Shown: positions 26,331 through 35,730 of the stretch, in pieces
Layout of the letters: each line of letters starts with the position of its first letter
How positions within the stretch are numbered: position 1 is the stretch's first letter
Source: Candidatus Heimdallarchaeota archaeon LC_3
GTDB taxonomy: Archaea; Asgardarchaeota; Heimdallarchaeia; Hodarchaeales; LC-3
Assembly (NCBI GenBank): GCA_001940645.1
Contig: MDVS01000028.1
Coordinates: 1-57,651 of the forward strand
Direction of reading: 5' to 3'
Length of the DNA stretch: 57,651 nt
Notes under the pieces: generated by a model
The model's database searches: none
Told to the model about the DNA's origin: nothing
The model's input: only the letters and a program-made list of their open reading frames with translations
Position numbers and translations under genes: made by a program

Positions 26331-27602
26331 ATGCCTGTTAAAAAGAAATTACCAGTTGAAGATTTAAGAAAAAGTTTAGAAGGTATTTTGTATCCTTTTG
26401 CTCCTATTGAACTAAAAATTAAATCTGGTAAGATTTATCTCTCGGAAATAATGGTCAAGGCTATTTCAAATTCAAAATCATTTGTCACTCAAGCTGAAAA
26501 AAATAAAATTATTTTACCTGAATCCACTGTTAATTTAGCTAGATATGGGCCTGTAATAGAGAAGATTGTTAACAATAATGACGATTTTATGGAAATTAGG
26601 AGCATTAAAAAAAGATCTCAAAGAAAGGGAGCATTTTTTTTTGAAATTCCTGTATGGAACGCAAGAAAAATTGAAAATGATCTAAAAAAATCTAAGAAAT
26701 TTAAGATTAAAGCAAAAGATGATGCTAAATTTTTTCATGAAAATCTCATTGAGTTTACCAGTCTTATCAATAACCCAAAAAAATTGTTTGAAAGATTTAC
26801 TTCAGACTTTATAGAATTTACCAATTTTTTCACAAATCCCTTAACGCAAATTTTTACTCAAATAACTAAAGGAAAGAACTTTTTTAATGAATTAAAAACT
26901 ATAGAATTAAAAAAATCTTCTGAGGAAAAAGAAATAACAAATCTACGAGAATCAATCACATTAAATACTAAAGAACTGAAAGCAATTGATGAAAAGTTGA
27001 GTGAATTCTGGAAAGAGTTCTATAATACATCTACTGGCGGTTTATTTAGTAGAAAAGAAAAAGAAATTCAAAACCTTGTTAGATCTGATCCTCTGAATCA
27101 TTATCTTAGTATTATAAAAGAATTAATTGATACTTTTGATAATTTTATACAGAAACAACATATTCAAGTTAAAGATGAACAGTTAACTCTAATTAAAAAA
27201 TTAAATAATTCACTTATTGACCCTGTAAATGAGCTTTCATCTCAATTTCAAGAATTTATCAAATTTTATCTTGTTTTTTCAGATGATGTTTTTGGGAAAA
27301 AACTTGCTAAAAAACCTGATTTTTCTGATGAAAAATTTTTATTGTCTAGTCCCGGTTGGAATGCATGGCTCCAAGAACAACAAATTGCTAATGATTTACA
27401 GGAATTAAAATCTTCTGATGATTATAAAGAATTTACGAATAAAATTAGTGAGTTAAGCAAAACCAAAGAAAATTTACAATCCAAATTAAGTGAAGCAGGA
27501 AAAAAAGTCAATATTTTAGAACAAAATGTTGAAGATTATATCCAATTAAAGAACCAGTTTCAGACACAATTAATTGACTGGTTGAAAGTACAACAAAAAT
27601 AA
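26331..27602 (+). CDS. coiled-coil protein of unknown function
   Basis: A 423-residue, very Lys/Glu-rich cytosolic protein. Residues 1-110 look globular (LEGILYPFAPIELKI, then RKGAFFFEIPVWNARKI). The rest is mostly helical with long heptad-like stretches at about 195-235 and 360-415. No membrane segment, signal peptide or known catalytic motif is visible. It is convergent, with only 12 bp between stops, with a zinc-ribbon coiled-coil gene on the other strand. I do not recognise the family; it may be lineage-specific. Confidence 0.75.
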   Translation: MPVKKKLPVEDLRKSLEGILYPFAPIELKIKSGKIYLSEIMVKAISNSKSFVTQAEKNKIILPESTVNLARYGPVIEKIVNNNDDFMEIRSIKKRSQRKGAFFFEIPVWNARKIENDLKKSKKFKIKAKDDAKFFHENLIEFTSLINNPKKLFERFTSDFIEFTNFFTNPLTQIFTQITKGKNFFNELKTIELKKSSEEKEITNLRESITLNTKELKAIDEKLSEFWKEFYNTSTGGLFSRKEKEIQNLVRSDPLNHYLSIIKELIDTFDNFIQKQHIQVKDEQLTLIKKLNNSLIDPVNELSSQFQEFIKFYLVFSDDVFGKKLAKKPDFSDEKFLLSSPGWNAWLQEQQIANDLQELKSSDDYKEFTNKISELSKTKENLQSKLSEAGKKVNILEQNVEDYIQLKNQFQTQLIDWLKVQQK

Positions 27603-27614
27603 AAAAAAACATGC

Positions 27615-28520
27615 CTATTCTGACAATAAATCAGAAATCACTTTTCTAGTTAATTCACGCCGCTCTGATTCAATTTCATATTGTTCCTTATCTTTTTGAG
27701 CTTGCTCTTCTGAAATTTCTCCTAATTGCGATCGAGTGATTGCTAATTCAGCATGATCCTTGTAATTTTTAACATCCTCTGCTAATTGCCTTTCCCATTG
27801 AGCAAATCTTCTTTTTTCTTCATCAAATTTTTCTTGATTATTCAAGAACTCAGTATTATATTCCTTGAATAGTTTTTCATAAACAGATTCTCGGGAAATT
27901 TTTCCTTCCTTTTTCATTTCTTCTAATTTCATTAATTTATCTTTCATTTCTAATAATTGTTTTTTATAGGTTTCAAAAGGAATTTCTTCTAGAGTGATGT
28001 TATTTTTCTTATCTTTCAGTTCATCTAGTTTGGTCTTATTCCCGTGTATTTGATCTTTTGCCTCTGATGGGTCAATCAACCCGATATCCAGTTTCTGTTC
28101 AATTTTTTCAATATCACCAAGGATTTCACCCATTTTACTTTTAATCAAATCAACTTCTAGACGACCTGCTAAAATATCGATAACATCTGCTGGTATTGCT
28201 GGGAATTCTTCTGAAAGAGAATCGGTTTCAAAATCATCAATTTTTGGTTCGCTATACGAAGTTGGTTCATCCAAACTCTCTCCTAAGGGAGGGGCATCAG
28301 TATGAGTCTCTCCAGCTTTTAAATTATCTGAATATAAACTATTATCATGAAGAGAAGGTGAAGGAGAGGAATTAGTAGGTTGAGTAGTTCTTGTGGAAGA
28401 AGAATCCGTTGAAGTCGATCCTGGAATATTTTTAATCTTATAACCACAGTATTTGCAAAATTTAGGGATTGGAGGGGATTTAAGTTGAGAGCCGCATTGG
28501 GGACAATAAATTGTTGACAT
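27615..28520 (-). CDS. zinc-ribbon plus coiled-coil protein of unknown function
   Basis: A 301-residue protein. Residues 1-30 form a zinc ribbon (YCPQCGSQL ... KFCKYCGYKI, two CxxC pairs). Residues 33-100 are a Ser/Thr/Pro-rich linker, probably disordered. Residues 105-301 are a long charged coiled coil (for example LVDLIKSKMGEILGDIEKIE and QLLEMKDKLMKLEEMKKEGK), with a repeated pattern in which short DPSEAKDQ- or SRESVYEK-like turns break the helices. Such ribbon-coil proteins are common in archaea and their roles are unknown. The 56.77-57.2 kb gene has a similar closing coiled coil. Confidence 0.75.
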   Translation of the reverse strand: MSTIYCPQCGSQLKSPPIPKFCKYCGYKIKNIPGSTSTDSSSTRTTQPTNSSPSPSLHDNSLYSDNLKAGETHTDAPPLGESLDEPTSYSEPKIDDFETDSLSEEFPAIPADVIDILAGRLEVDLIKSKMGEILGDIEKIEQKLDIGLIDPSEAKDQIHGNKTKLDELKDKKNNITLEEIPFETYKKQLLEMKDKLMKLEEMKKEGKISRESVYEKLFKEYNTEFLNNQEKFDEEKRRFAQWERQLAEDVKNYKDHAELAITRSQLGEISEEQAQKDKEQYEIESERRELTRKVISDLLSE

Positions 28521-28839
28521 ATTAAATCATTCTTTTATTTTATAGACCAAAATCTACTTCTTTTTGAAATTATTATTTGAAATTTATCAAGGTAATGTAT
28601 GAATTATCACTTCAAATAAGTTAGGTAGTTTATATTAGCATGGTTACAAGGATTTTAAAAATTATTATTTCACTGTATTAAAAATTATCATTTTTATCTC
28701 AATATAGTTGAAATAGGAAAAAAATCAGAATAATAGATTAAAAATTGATTTTAAAAAGGAATAGTCTGATTTAAGAGAATATTTCAGATTTATTTCTTAT
28801 AAGATTAGAGAATTAATAATAAAAGTTTAATGGAATGAA
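28521..28839. other. intergenic, divergent promoter region
   Basis: A 319-bp AT-rich spacer between the divergent zinc-ribbon gene and the TrmJ-like gene. No gene, tRNA or clear repeat is visible. Confidence 0.5.
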
Positions 28840-29592
28840 ATGATGTGGACTATTATTCTAGTTCGACCGGAAAAGGCTTCGAACTTGGGAGCAATATGCA
28901 GGTTAATAGCTAATTTTCAAGCAACGGGTTTAATTCTAGTTGACAGCAAGATCGATGCTACTGATTTAGAATTAATTATGACTGCACGAAGAGCGATGGA
29001 AGTATTTTATGAAGCTCATCATGTTGAAACAATTCAAAAAGCTTTGAAATTAGTGAGTTATTCCATTGCAACAACTGCAAGAGTGTCTACACAAAAATCA
29101 CCCAAAAGATATGCAATGACGGTAGAAAATATTCCATGGAATCAATTAGGTGTAAAACCTGGATTAGTATTTGGACCTGAAAGCGCTGGTCTATTGAATG
29201 ATGAATTAAAGTTATTTAATATGCTGATCACTATTCCAACAAGTAAAAATTACCCTGCATTAAATATTTCTCATGCAACAGCAATTTTACTGCATGAAAT
29301 GTATAAAATAAACTTTACTGAAAAGGTGAAAATAAAGACAAAGCAAGAATTAATTGAAACGGAAAATTGGCACCCCCAAAAAGATGCAACAAATGATCTT
29401 TTAGAAAGATTGCTAATAAATTTTGATACATACACTGAAACATTCGTGGAGCCGTTTAAACAAGAATCAACAAAGAAAATCTTTAGAAATATTATCTATC
29501 GAGCAAAATTATCTGATGTAGAGGCGGGAAGAATGATTGGAGCCATTGAAGCGTGGGAATTCCATTGGAAGCAAAAACAAAAAAAGTCTTAA
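28840..29592 (+). CDS. trmJ: tRNA 2'-O-methyltransferase, TrmJ-like (SPOUT/SpoU family)
   Basis: A 250-residue SPOUT methyltransferase. The knot motifs are visible: NLGAICRLIANF (motif 1, residues about 15-26), LVFGPESAGLLNDEL (motif 2) and TIPTSKNYPALNISHATAILLHEM (motif 3). Archaeal TrmJ makes the 2'-O-methylcytidine at position 32 of the anticodon loop. Residues after about 165 form the helical C-terminal extension seen in the TrmJ group. The family is well supported, and position 32 is inferred from the archaeal homologues. Two tRNA-Gly genes lie just downstream on the opposite strand. Confidence 0.88.
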   Translation: MMWTIILVRPEKASNLGAICRLIANFQATGLILVDSKIDATDLELIMTARRAMEVFYEAHHVETIQKALKLVSYSIATTARVSTQKSPKRYAMTVENIPWNQLGVKPGLVFGPESAGLLNDELKLFNMLITIPTSKNYPALNISHATAILLHEMYKINFTEKVKIKTKQELIETENWHPQKDATNDLLERLLINFDTYTETFVEPFKQESTKKIFRNIIYRAKLSDVEAGRMIGAIEAWEFHWKQKQKKS

Positions 29593-29756
29593 TTAATGCT
29601 ATATTTGACTTAATAAACATAAATGGGTTAGTTCAAGATAATTGAAGACAAATTGATTTCTTCTCCCTGTAGAAATGTTATTAATTGTTTTGTTAAATTA
29701 TTCTTTTTTGTAAATTAATTTAAACAAAACCTAATTTATAAAAAAGAATAATTTGG

Positions 29757-29827
29757 TACGCCAGGCGGGAATTGAACCCGCGTCATCAGCTTGGAAGGCT
29801 GAGATCCTACCACTAGACAACTGGCGT
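29757..29827 (-). tRNA. tRNA-Gly(UCC)
   Basis: Acceptor ACGCCAG/CTGGCGT, anticodon arm TCAGC, loop CTTCCAA, GCTGA with anticodon UCC, and T arm GCGGG, TTCAATT, CCCGC. The discriminator is A, followed by an encoded CCA (29754-29756 on the plus strand as TGG). No intron. A broken copy lies at 21.84 kb. Confidence 0.95.
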
Positions 29828-29876
29828 TTGTTAAAAGCTCCTTGGTTTTTCTTAGATGATTAACATCTATATAGAT

Positions 29877-29950
29877 TACGCCGTCCGGGATTTGAACCCG
29901 GGCAATTTGGTTGGCAACCAAAAATACTAACCAAGCTATATTAACGGCGT
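29877..29950 (-). tRNA. tRNA-Gly(GCC)
   Basis: Acceptor ACGCCGT/ACGGCGT, anticodon arm TTTGG, loop TTGCCAA, CCAAA with anticodon GCC, and T arm CCGGG, TTCAAAT, CCCGG. The D stem is weak and AT-only (ATA/TAT). No intron and no encoded CCA. It lies 49 bp upstream of tRNA-Gly(UCC) on the same strand, so they may be co-transcribed. Confidence 0.93.
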
Positions 29951-30097
29951 ATAATTACTTTTCTGAATCAATGAATACAAATTCTTATTTGTAATGATCA
30001 ATAATTCTTATTTACAAATTTTTTATTCAATTTTTGTATATTATCATTGCTTTTGTATATTATCAATGCAATTTAACAGGTATTTTTCATTTTAAAA

Positions 30098-31117
30098 TTA
30101 ATTCTCTGTTGTTATTGATATTATTGAAGCTGTTTTAAGATGAGCCATTGCATAAGATAATATTGGGACCAGAACTGTTCCTGGTACAATAAAAATAATT
30201 AGTGTTACTAATTCATGACCAAAAACTGGAAATATTCTAAAGATCATCACTAACATACCATATAATAGTCCTATTATTATCAACATACCATCTACAGCTT
30301 CAGTCGGTACTGTATTTCTATCTAATTGGAACACAAAATACATTCCTCTGACTGTTGAGAAAAAAAAAATTATTTGGAACATTAACAGTATAGCCAGTAG
30401 TATTACCATTAATACGAATCGATAAATTAAGTGTGGCGGGCCTGAAGGGTAAAACCCGACATTATTTATCCATACCTCTTCATTCAATAACATTGGAACA
30501 TGAAAAAACGCAGCCCACAAAATAAAATACGTAATAAATAGAGCTATCATTCCCATAACATAAGAGTACATTCTCCAGGTTGCTCCTTGAAATTTGAATT
30601 GAACTCCTAGTTCTCCGCTTTCTAATGTTTTTTTATAGGCAAAATCTTGTCCAAGCGTTGCTACTAACCCCACTAATAAGAAATTCAACCCTCCACCAAC
30701 GATGATTTGTAATGGAGCAAATCCTGGGAATAAAATTTCTATTTTTTGGTCCAATAATGAAAAAGCCCCTGCTATCGATGACAAAAGAATAATGTATAAT
30801 ATTATTAAACCAAAATATGTTGGAAAATGTTTACTATAACTCCTTATTCCGCCAGATAATAGTGCCCAAACAATTGGGTCAATTTTAAACAACTTTCGAC
30901 CTTTAGGAATTGATTTTTTTTTGACAGAAATCGCTAATCCATTTTCTCCTAGCTTATTAGATATTTCATCAGAAGAAGAATAGAGCCATGTTCTGATGTT
31001 GTTCACCTCTGAATCGGAAAGTAATACTCTTCCGCAATTCGGGCATTTGACAGAATAATCAAGAATAATCTCTTGACAATTAGGACAACTCACATGCCTT
31101 ATGGAACTTGGATTCAA
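30098..31117 (-). CDS. zinc-ribbon multi-spanning membrane protein (Yip1-like topology)
   Basis: A 339-residue protein that begins at a TTG. A zinc ribbon occupies residues 10-31 (SCPNCQEIILDYSVKCPNCG). After a hydrophilic linker, five or six membrane helices follow from about residue 100 (YFGLIILYIILLSSIAGAF, IIVGGGLNFLLVGLVATLG, VMGMIALFITYFILWAAFF, and others). This layout resembles Yip1-domain and DUF-type archaeal membrane proteins, but family membership is not certain. The gene lies 105 bp downstream of the release-factor gene on the same strand. Confidence 0.7.
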   Translation of the reverse strand: MNPSSIRHVSCPNCQEIILDYSVKCPNCGRVLLSDSEVNNIRTWLYSSSDEISNKLGENGLAISVKKKSIPKGRKLFKIDPIVWALLSGGIRSYSKHFPTYFGLIILYIILLSSIAGAFSLLDQKIEILFPGFAPLQIIVGGGLNFLLVGLVATLGQDFAYKKTLESGELGVQFKFQGATWRMYSYVMGMIALFITYFILWAAFFHVPMLLNEEVWINNVGFYPSGPPHLIYRFVLMVILLAILLMFQIIFFFSTVRGMYFVFQLDRNTVPTEAVDGMLIIIGLLYGMLVMIFRIFPVFGHELVTLIIFIVPGTVLVPILSYAMAHLKTASIISITTEN

Positions 31118-31222
31118 GAAAAAAAAACCTGACGAAACTTTGTAAATAAGAATTGAATTTTTTGACCTTAAATGAATGATTATTGTTGAGGGTTTGAAAT
31201 CGCAGCATTTCGTTTGAAAAGA

Positions 31223-32491
31223 CTAATCAGTTGGTAAATATCTGAGAATACCTGCTATACCAGAAAAATGCAGTAATTGTTGTCCTTCTTCTGTTTCCGT
31301 TGAAATAATTTCAATATCAGTAGAAGTCTCAAGAGCTAGTTCTCCTAAATCCTCTAAAAGATCCTTTTCTTCAGTGTTTTGCATTGTTGTATCACATTCT
31401 TTACATTTAACCATTGGATAGTTGTTTTGAATAACGTCCATTGTGGGAACGGTCACAGCTATATTCTCATGACTCGAGGAATGTGGACATTCATAGTATA
31501 ATCTTGTTTTGTTTACGCCTTCAGAGCCTAGTAATAAATCCACCGCTCCGATGTCTAAGTACTTACGAAGTTCATCTTCACCATAGACAGCTAAATCATC
31601 ATCCTTATAGACAAGATTCAACCATTTTTGAACAATTTCCCTTTCTTCTGTAAAACGAGTTCCTGCTAAAACTTCTTGAGACTTTTCTACAAGCTCCTGC
31701 AAACCTTCTTTGTCAGAAACTAATCCAATATCAATTACTTTAAGCACTTTATTTTGTAATCTATTATCTAGATAGCCATCTTCAACAAATTTATTTTTAA
31801 GCAACCCGGGGCCACCAATTAATGCTCCTGCCAATAATTTTGCCCTTGAAGGATCTTCGATGAAAAAATCTTTTGCTGTTCCAGCAACTCGTTTTAGAAA
31901 CTCATCAATGGCATTTTGACGAATACGACCAAACCGTGGAGCTGATTGACCTCCTCTAGAGTGCTTTTTAGGGACCGTGCTTCGCATCGCTTTAAGGATT
32001 TTAATGTGATTACCTTGAAGAGTACCTACGGTAGAATATCCTGCATCAAGAGCAATTAGTCCATATAGCTTCTTTTTTAAGAGGTGTTCTTCTAAATGAT
32101 CTATGTGAAAGTAACTGTCACAAATATACTGCTGTCTAGTAATCGGAGTAGCCGGTGAAATAACGAATTTGTCCATTCTACCATTTTCGGTTCTTCCAAT
32201 AAACAAAGCTAATCCATTCTTCGGAGATTTTTGTCCAATTAATCTTAGTTTTCCAATAGAAATTTGCAAAGCTTCTTGGACATTCTTTTTTGTCGTTTTT
32301 GATTTAATATTTGCAGCAGTGCCAATTTCATTATTTAACTGTTGTGTAAAATCAGATAAAGCTCTATTCTCTGGAATATATAACGTTACAAGGCAAGTAG
32401 TACCATCTTCACTTCTCTTATTTCGGAGAGTGTCTAAAGATTTGCGTAACTTATATTTCTCAAAAGAATTTTCTTCAGCCAAAGTTTCCAC
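31223..32491 (-). CDS. prf1: peptide chain release factor aRF1
   Basis: A 422-residue class I release factor that reads all three stop codons and triggers peptide release. The N-domain carries NIKS (61-64) and YICDSYF (122-128, the YxCxxxF motif) for stop-codon recognition. The M-domain has RGGQSAPRFGR with GGQ at 180-182 for hydrolysis. The C-domain includes the zinc-like minidomain (ECPHSSSHE ... VKCKECD). The start appears to be a GTG at 32491 without a strong ribosome-binding site. The intact motifs argue for normal reading of UAG and UAA in this organism, which bears on the interrupted genes in the window. Confidence 0.97.
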   Translation of the reverse strand: METLAEENSFEKYKLRKSLDTLRNKRSEDGTTCLVTLYIPENRALSDFTQQLNNEIGTAANIKSKTTKKNVQEALQISIGKLRLIGQKSPKNGLALFIGRTENGRMDKFVISPATPITRQQYICDSYFHIDHLEEHLLKKKLYGLIALDAGYSTVGTLQGNHIKILKAMRSTVPKKHSRGGQSAPRFGRIRQNAIDEFLKRVAGTAKDFFIEDPSRAKLLAGALIGGPGLLKNKFVEDGYLDNRLQNKVLKVIDIGLVSDKEGLQELVEKSQEVLAGTRFTEEREIVQKWLNLVYKDDDLAVYGEDELRKYLDIGAVDLLLGSEGVNKTRLYYECPHSSSHENIAVTVPTMDVIQNNYPMVKCKECDTTMQNTEEKDLLEDLGELALETSTDIEIISTETEEGQQLLHFSGIAGILRYLPTD

Positions 32492-32711
32492 TTAATTTTA
32501 CGTTTTAATTATAGTTATCTTAACTATTTCACTTGTTATTCTGCACTTTATGTTTTTTTACATCGTTTTTTTCACATTAAATGTGTTAACAAAAATTAAT
32601 TTCATTTATAAATTACGATATTGATATTGAGAAATTACTTTTGAATCACAGTAAAGTAAAAAAAAGATTTACAAATTAGCGATAGAGATTGATTTTTCTT
32701 AGGAGATCAAA

Positions 32712-33935
32712 ATGGAAATTAGAGAAGTCGACAATCAAAATTATGATCTATTAACTAATAAGATGATGGACTATGTAGATAATGATAAGCTTCCTGGACT
32801 AATTACTTTAGTATATAAAAATGAAAAAATAATTTACAACAAGAAATTCGGTTTTGCAGATACTGAAGGGAAAATTCCTATTGAATTTGAAAACATTTTC
32901 AGAATTGCTTCTATGACTAAGCCAATTGTAAGTGTGGCCGCACTTATCTTGTTTGAAAAAGGAAAATTTGTCCTTGAAGATCCTCTTTCAAAATTTATTC
33001 CTAATGCAAAAAACTTGAAAGTATATGTTGAAAAAAAAGACGATGAAATCATTGTTGAAGATTTAGAAAGAGAAATTACCATTTTAGATTTATTCACCCA
33101 TACTAGTGGATTCATTTATCCAATGGATCCAAACCATCCAGTTGATAAACAATACCTTGATTTGTACGGAAGTAATTTTGAAAAAAGAAATCAAATGACA
33201 CTTAAAGAGTTAGGCGAGGGTTGGTTTAAAATTCCCTTAAAACACCAACCAGGAATAAAATATACCTACAGCGTTTCAACGGATATTTTAGGATATTTAA
33301 TTCAAGTAATTTCAGGAAAAGTTCTTGATAAGTTTCTGAAAGAAGAAATATTTCAAAAGTTGGATATGGTTGATACTGATTTTTACGTTCCTGAGGACAA
33401 AAAAGCCAGACTAGTTTCAATTCATGAAATAAACAAGGAGGGAAAATTATTAAAATCAAAAGAAGATATACAAAGTTTCCCAAGAGATAAAAGGAAATTT
33501 CTATCAGGAGGGGGTGGTCTTCTCTCTACAGTCTCTGATTACCTCAAGTTTGCAAAAATGTTCCTAAACCGAGGAAATCTTAATGGAGTTCAAATTATTA
33601 CAGAAAAAACTTATGAATTAATGATTTCTGATCATATTACGACAAGAAACATTATCTTTTCAGTTTGGAAAAGAGAAGGGTTCCCTGAGAATTTGAAAAA
33701 TATTATAGATCCTGATAAAGAAAGAAACGGGTTTGGTTTAGGAGTTAGCATTCAAATTAATAATGAATATTTTCCAAAAGGTATATATAGTTGGCCGGGA
33801 GCTTATACTACTAATTTTTGGATTGATCCAGAAAATAAAATCATTGGAATAATTTTAAGTCAATTTATACCCATATTTTCTTATCCTATATTCCATGAAT
33901 TTGAAAAAATGACTTACGAAGCGTTGAAAAGTTGA
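32712..33935 (+). CDS. serine hydrolase of the beta-lactamase/family VIII esterase fold
   Basis: A 407-residue penicillin-binding-protein-like hydrolase. The catalytic SMTK (67-70, SxxK) and the Tyr186 motif YSVS replace the YxN of true class C beta-lactamases, as in family VIII esterases; GGGGLLSTVSDYLKFA follows in the usual place. There is no signal peptide, so it acts in the cytosol, probably on an ester or small amide; antibiotic hydrolysis is unlikely. An AGGAG ribosome-binding site lies 7 nt before the ATG. The next gene, SHMT, is 124 bp downstream and seems independent. Confidence 0.88.
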   Translation: MEIREVDNQNYDLLTNKMMDYVDNDKLPGLITLVYKNEKIIYNKKFGFADTEGKIPIEFENIFRIASMTKPIVSVAALILFEKGKFVLEDPLSKFIPNAKNLKVYVEKKDDEIIVEDLEREITILDLFTHTSGFIYPMDPNHPVDKQYLDLYGSNFEKRNQMTLKELGEGWFKIPLKHQPGIKYTYSVSTDILGYLIQVISGKVLDKFLKEEIFQKLDMVDTDFYVPEDKKARLVSIHEINKEGKLLKSKEDIQSFPRDKRKFLSGGGGLLSTVSDYLKFAKMFLNRGNLNGVQIITEKTYELMISDHITTRNIIFSVWKREGFPENLKNIIDPDKERNGFGLGVSIQINNEYFPKGIYSWPGAYTTNFWIDPENKIIGIILSQFIPIFSYPIFHEFEKMTYEALKS

Positions 33936-34059
33936 ATATCCATTTCTCTAAATCGAACTGTTGAGCTATTTTTTTTGTATGTATTCCTCTTCCAGTATTA
34001 CTTGACTCCCATAATTATATAAATTTCTAATAAAATTCTAATCTAAAGGTGAAATTGCA

Positions 34060-35319
34060 ATGACAAGTATGAAACACTTGAAAGAAGTTGACCCTGAGAT
34101 CTATGATGTTTGTAATAATGAATTAGACAGAGGAAGAAAAGGACTGGAAATGATTGCTTCTGAAAACTATGTATCACGTGCAGTTCTTCAAGCTACTGGT
34201 AGTGTATTAACTAACAAATATTCTGAGGGTTATCCTCTTAAGAGATATTACGGAGGAAACGAATTCGTTGATATAGGAGAAAATTTAGCTATAGAGCGTG
34301 CTAAAAAATTATTTGGAGCTGAATATGTTAATGTTCAACCTCATAGTGGTTCTACAGCAAATATGGAAGCATATTTTGCTTTATTAGAAATTGGTGATCC
34401 TATCCTTAGCATGAGTTTAGATCATGGAGGACACTTAACCCATGGAAGCCCTGTAAGTTTTTCTGGAAAACATTATAAAATTCACCCATATGGGGTAGAC
34501 AAGGTGACTCATTTAATAAGTATGGAAGAGGTTAGATTTAAAGCTAAAGAAGTTAAGCCTAAACTTATTTTAGCTGGTTTCTCTGCTTATTCTAGAGATT
34601 TAGATTTTAAATATTTCAAAGAAATTGCTGATGAAGTGGGAGCTTATTTAATGGCGGACATAGCTCATGTTGCAGGATTAGTTGCAGCAAAGGAATCACC
34701 AGATCCAGTACCTTATTGTGATATCGTTACAACAACTACACACAAAACTTTAAGAGGTCCTCGTGGTGCAATGATAATGGCGAAAGCACAACACGAAAAA
34801 GCGGTGCGAATGGCTGTTTTTCCAGGTATGCAAGGGGGACCTTTGGATATGCAAACAATTGCTAAAGCTGTATGTTTTAAAGAAGCAATGGAACCATCTT
34901 TTAAGAAATATGCTGTCCAAACTAAGAAAAATGCTAAATCTTTAGCTGAGAGTCTTAATGCTGAAGGTGCAAAATTAATCTCTGGTGGAACGGATAATCA
35001 TCTCGTTTTATTGGATATCACTCCTTATGGTATTGGTGGTAAAGAAGCAGAAAAGTTACTTGACAAAGTTCATATTTTCACCAATAAGAACATGATTCCT
35101 TTTGATACACGAACTCCGTTTGATCCCAGTGGTATCAGATTAGGAACACCTGCCTTGACAACCAGAGGATTAGTAGAACCTGATTTAATGAGTATAGGAG
35201 AATTTATTGTTAAAGCTCTAAAAAATCCGAAGGATTCATCCATGCATGAGAGAATAAAAACCGATGTAATACAATTATGTGAAACGTATCCCTTATACCC
35301 TGATTTACAAATTCTGTGA
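34060..35319 (+). CDS. glyA: serine hydroxymethyltransferase
   Basis: A 419-residue PLP enzyme that converts serine and a tetrahydropterin to glycine and the methylene-pterin. Clear marks: MIASENYVSRAVLQATGS, YSEGYPLKRYYGG, VQPHSGSTANMEAY, DIAHVAGLVAA and TTTTHKTLRGPRG, whose Lys binds PLP. It provides one-carbon units; S-adenosylhomocysteinase is encoded at 46-47 kb. The start ATG has AGGTG about 8 nt upstream. Confidence 0.97.
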   Translation: MTSMKHLKEVDPEIYDVCNNELDRGRKGLEMIASENYVSRAVLQATGSVLTNKYSEGYPLKRYYGGNEFVDIGENLAIERAKKLFGAEYVNVQPHSGSTANMEAYFALLEIGDPILSMSLDHGGHLTHGSPVSFSGKHYKIHPYGVDKVTHLISMEEVRFKAKEVKPKLILAGFSAYSRDLDFKYFKEIADEVGAYLMADIAHVAGLVAAKESPDPVPYCDIVTTTTHKTLRGPRGAMIMAKAQHEKAVRMAVFPGMQGGPLDMQTIAKAVCFKEAMEPSFKKYAVQTKKNAKSLAESLNAEGAKLISGGTDNHLVLLDITPYGIGGKEAEKLLDKVHIFTNKNMIPFDTRTPFDPSGIRLGTPALTTRGLVEPDLMSIGEFIVKALKNPKDSSMHERIKTDVIQLCETYPLYPDLQIL

Positions 35320-35324
35320 ATCTG

Positions 35325-35593
35325 TTATATATTTTTCAAAGTAAATTCAATACAATTCTCTATTTCTTTTTCATCCAATATTTCATCTTTTTTAGGTTTC
35401 AATCTTATAGCGATTCCTCCAACTTTATCTATAATATTTAACTCAGATTTCTTTGTATGTTGGTCGGTGGGACAAGAACAATTCCCTTCCTTACATTAGT
35501 TGAAATATTCAAGAACTTTTTTTTATTTTCTTTGATATTAGTTATACTTATTTTTAGCTCTCCCTTTTGATTATTTATATTATAATCCGCCAT
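35325..35593 (-). pseudogene. small cysteine-motif protein with a one-base frameshift
   Basis: On the minus strand an ATG at 35593, with AGGTG 6 nt upstream, opens 32 codons (MADYNINNQKGELKISITNI ... FLNIST). The frame then has to shift by one base at about 35495/35496 to continue with CKEGNCSCPTDQHTKKSELN and VGGIAIRLKPKKDEILDE to a TAA at 35325. The restored protein would have about 89 residues with a C-x4-C-x-C cluster that could bind metal. Each half alone is too short and lacks either end. I do not recognise the family. One missing base (mutation or sequencing error) is the simplest reading. Confidence 0.7.
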
Positions 35594-35730
35594 GACCATC
35601 ACCTTAACAGTTACTCTTGACTTCTTTTATCTAAATAATTTCGTTAGAAGGTTTTTTAAGAAATTTTTATTTCTTATAGTTTGATTTTTACAGAGATTTA
35701 TTAATAAGTCAGTTTAAAAGCTATTCAAGT

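Noticed and set aside
29736..29921. Open reading frame of about 60 codons on the minus strand
   Set aside because: It runs through both tRNA-Gly genes; the tRNAs explain the sequence.
32712..33935. Antibiotic-resistance beta-lactamase
   Set aside because: It has YSV instead of YxN, no signal peptide and overall resemblance to family VIII esterases, so resistance is not supported.
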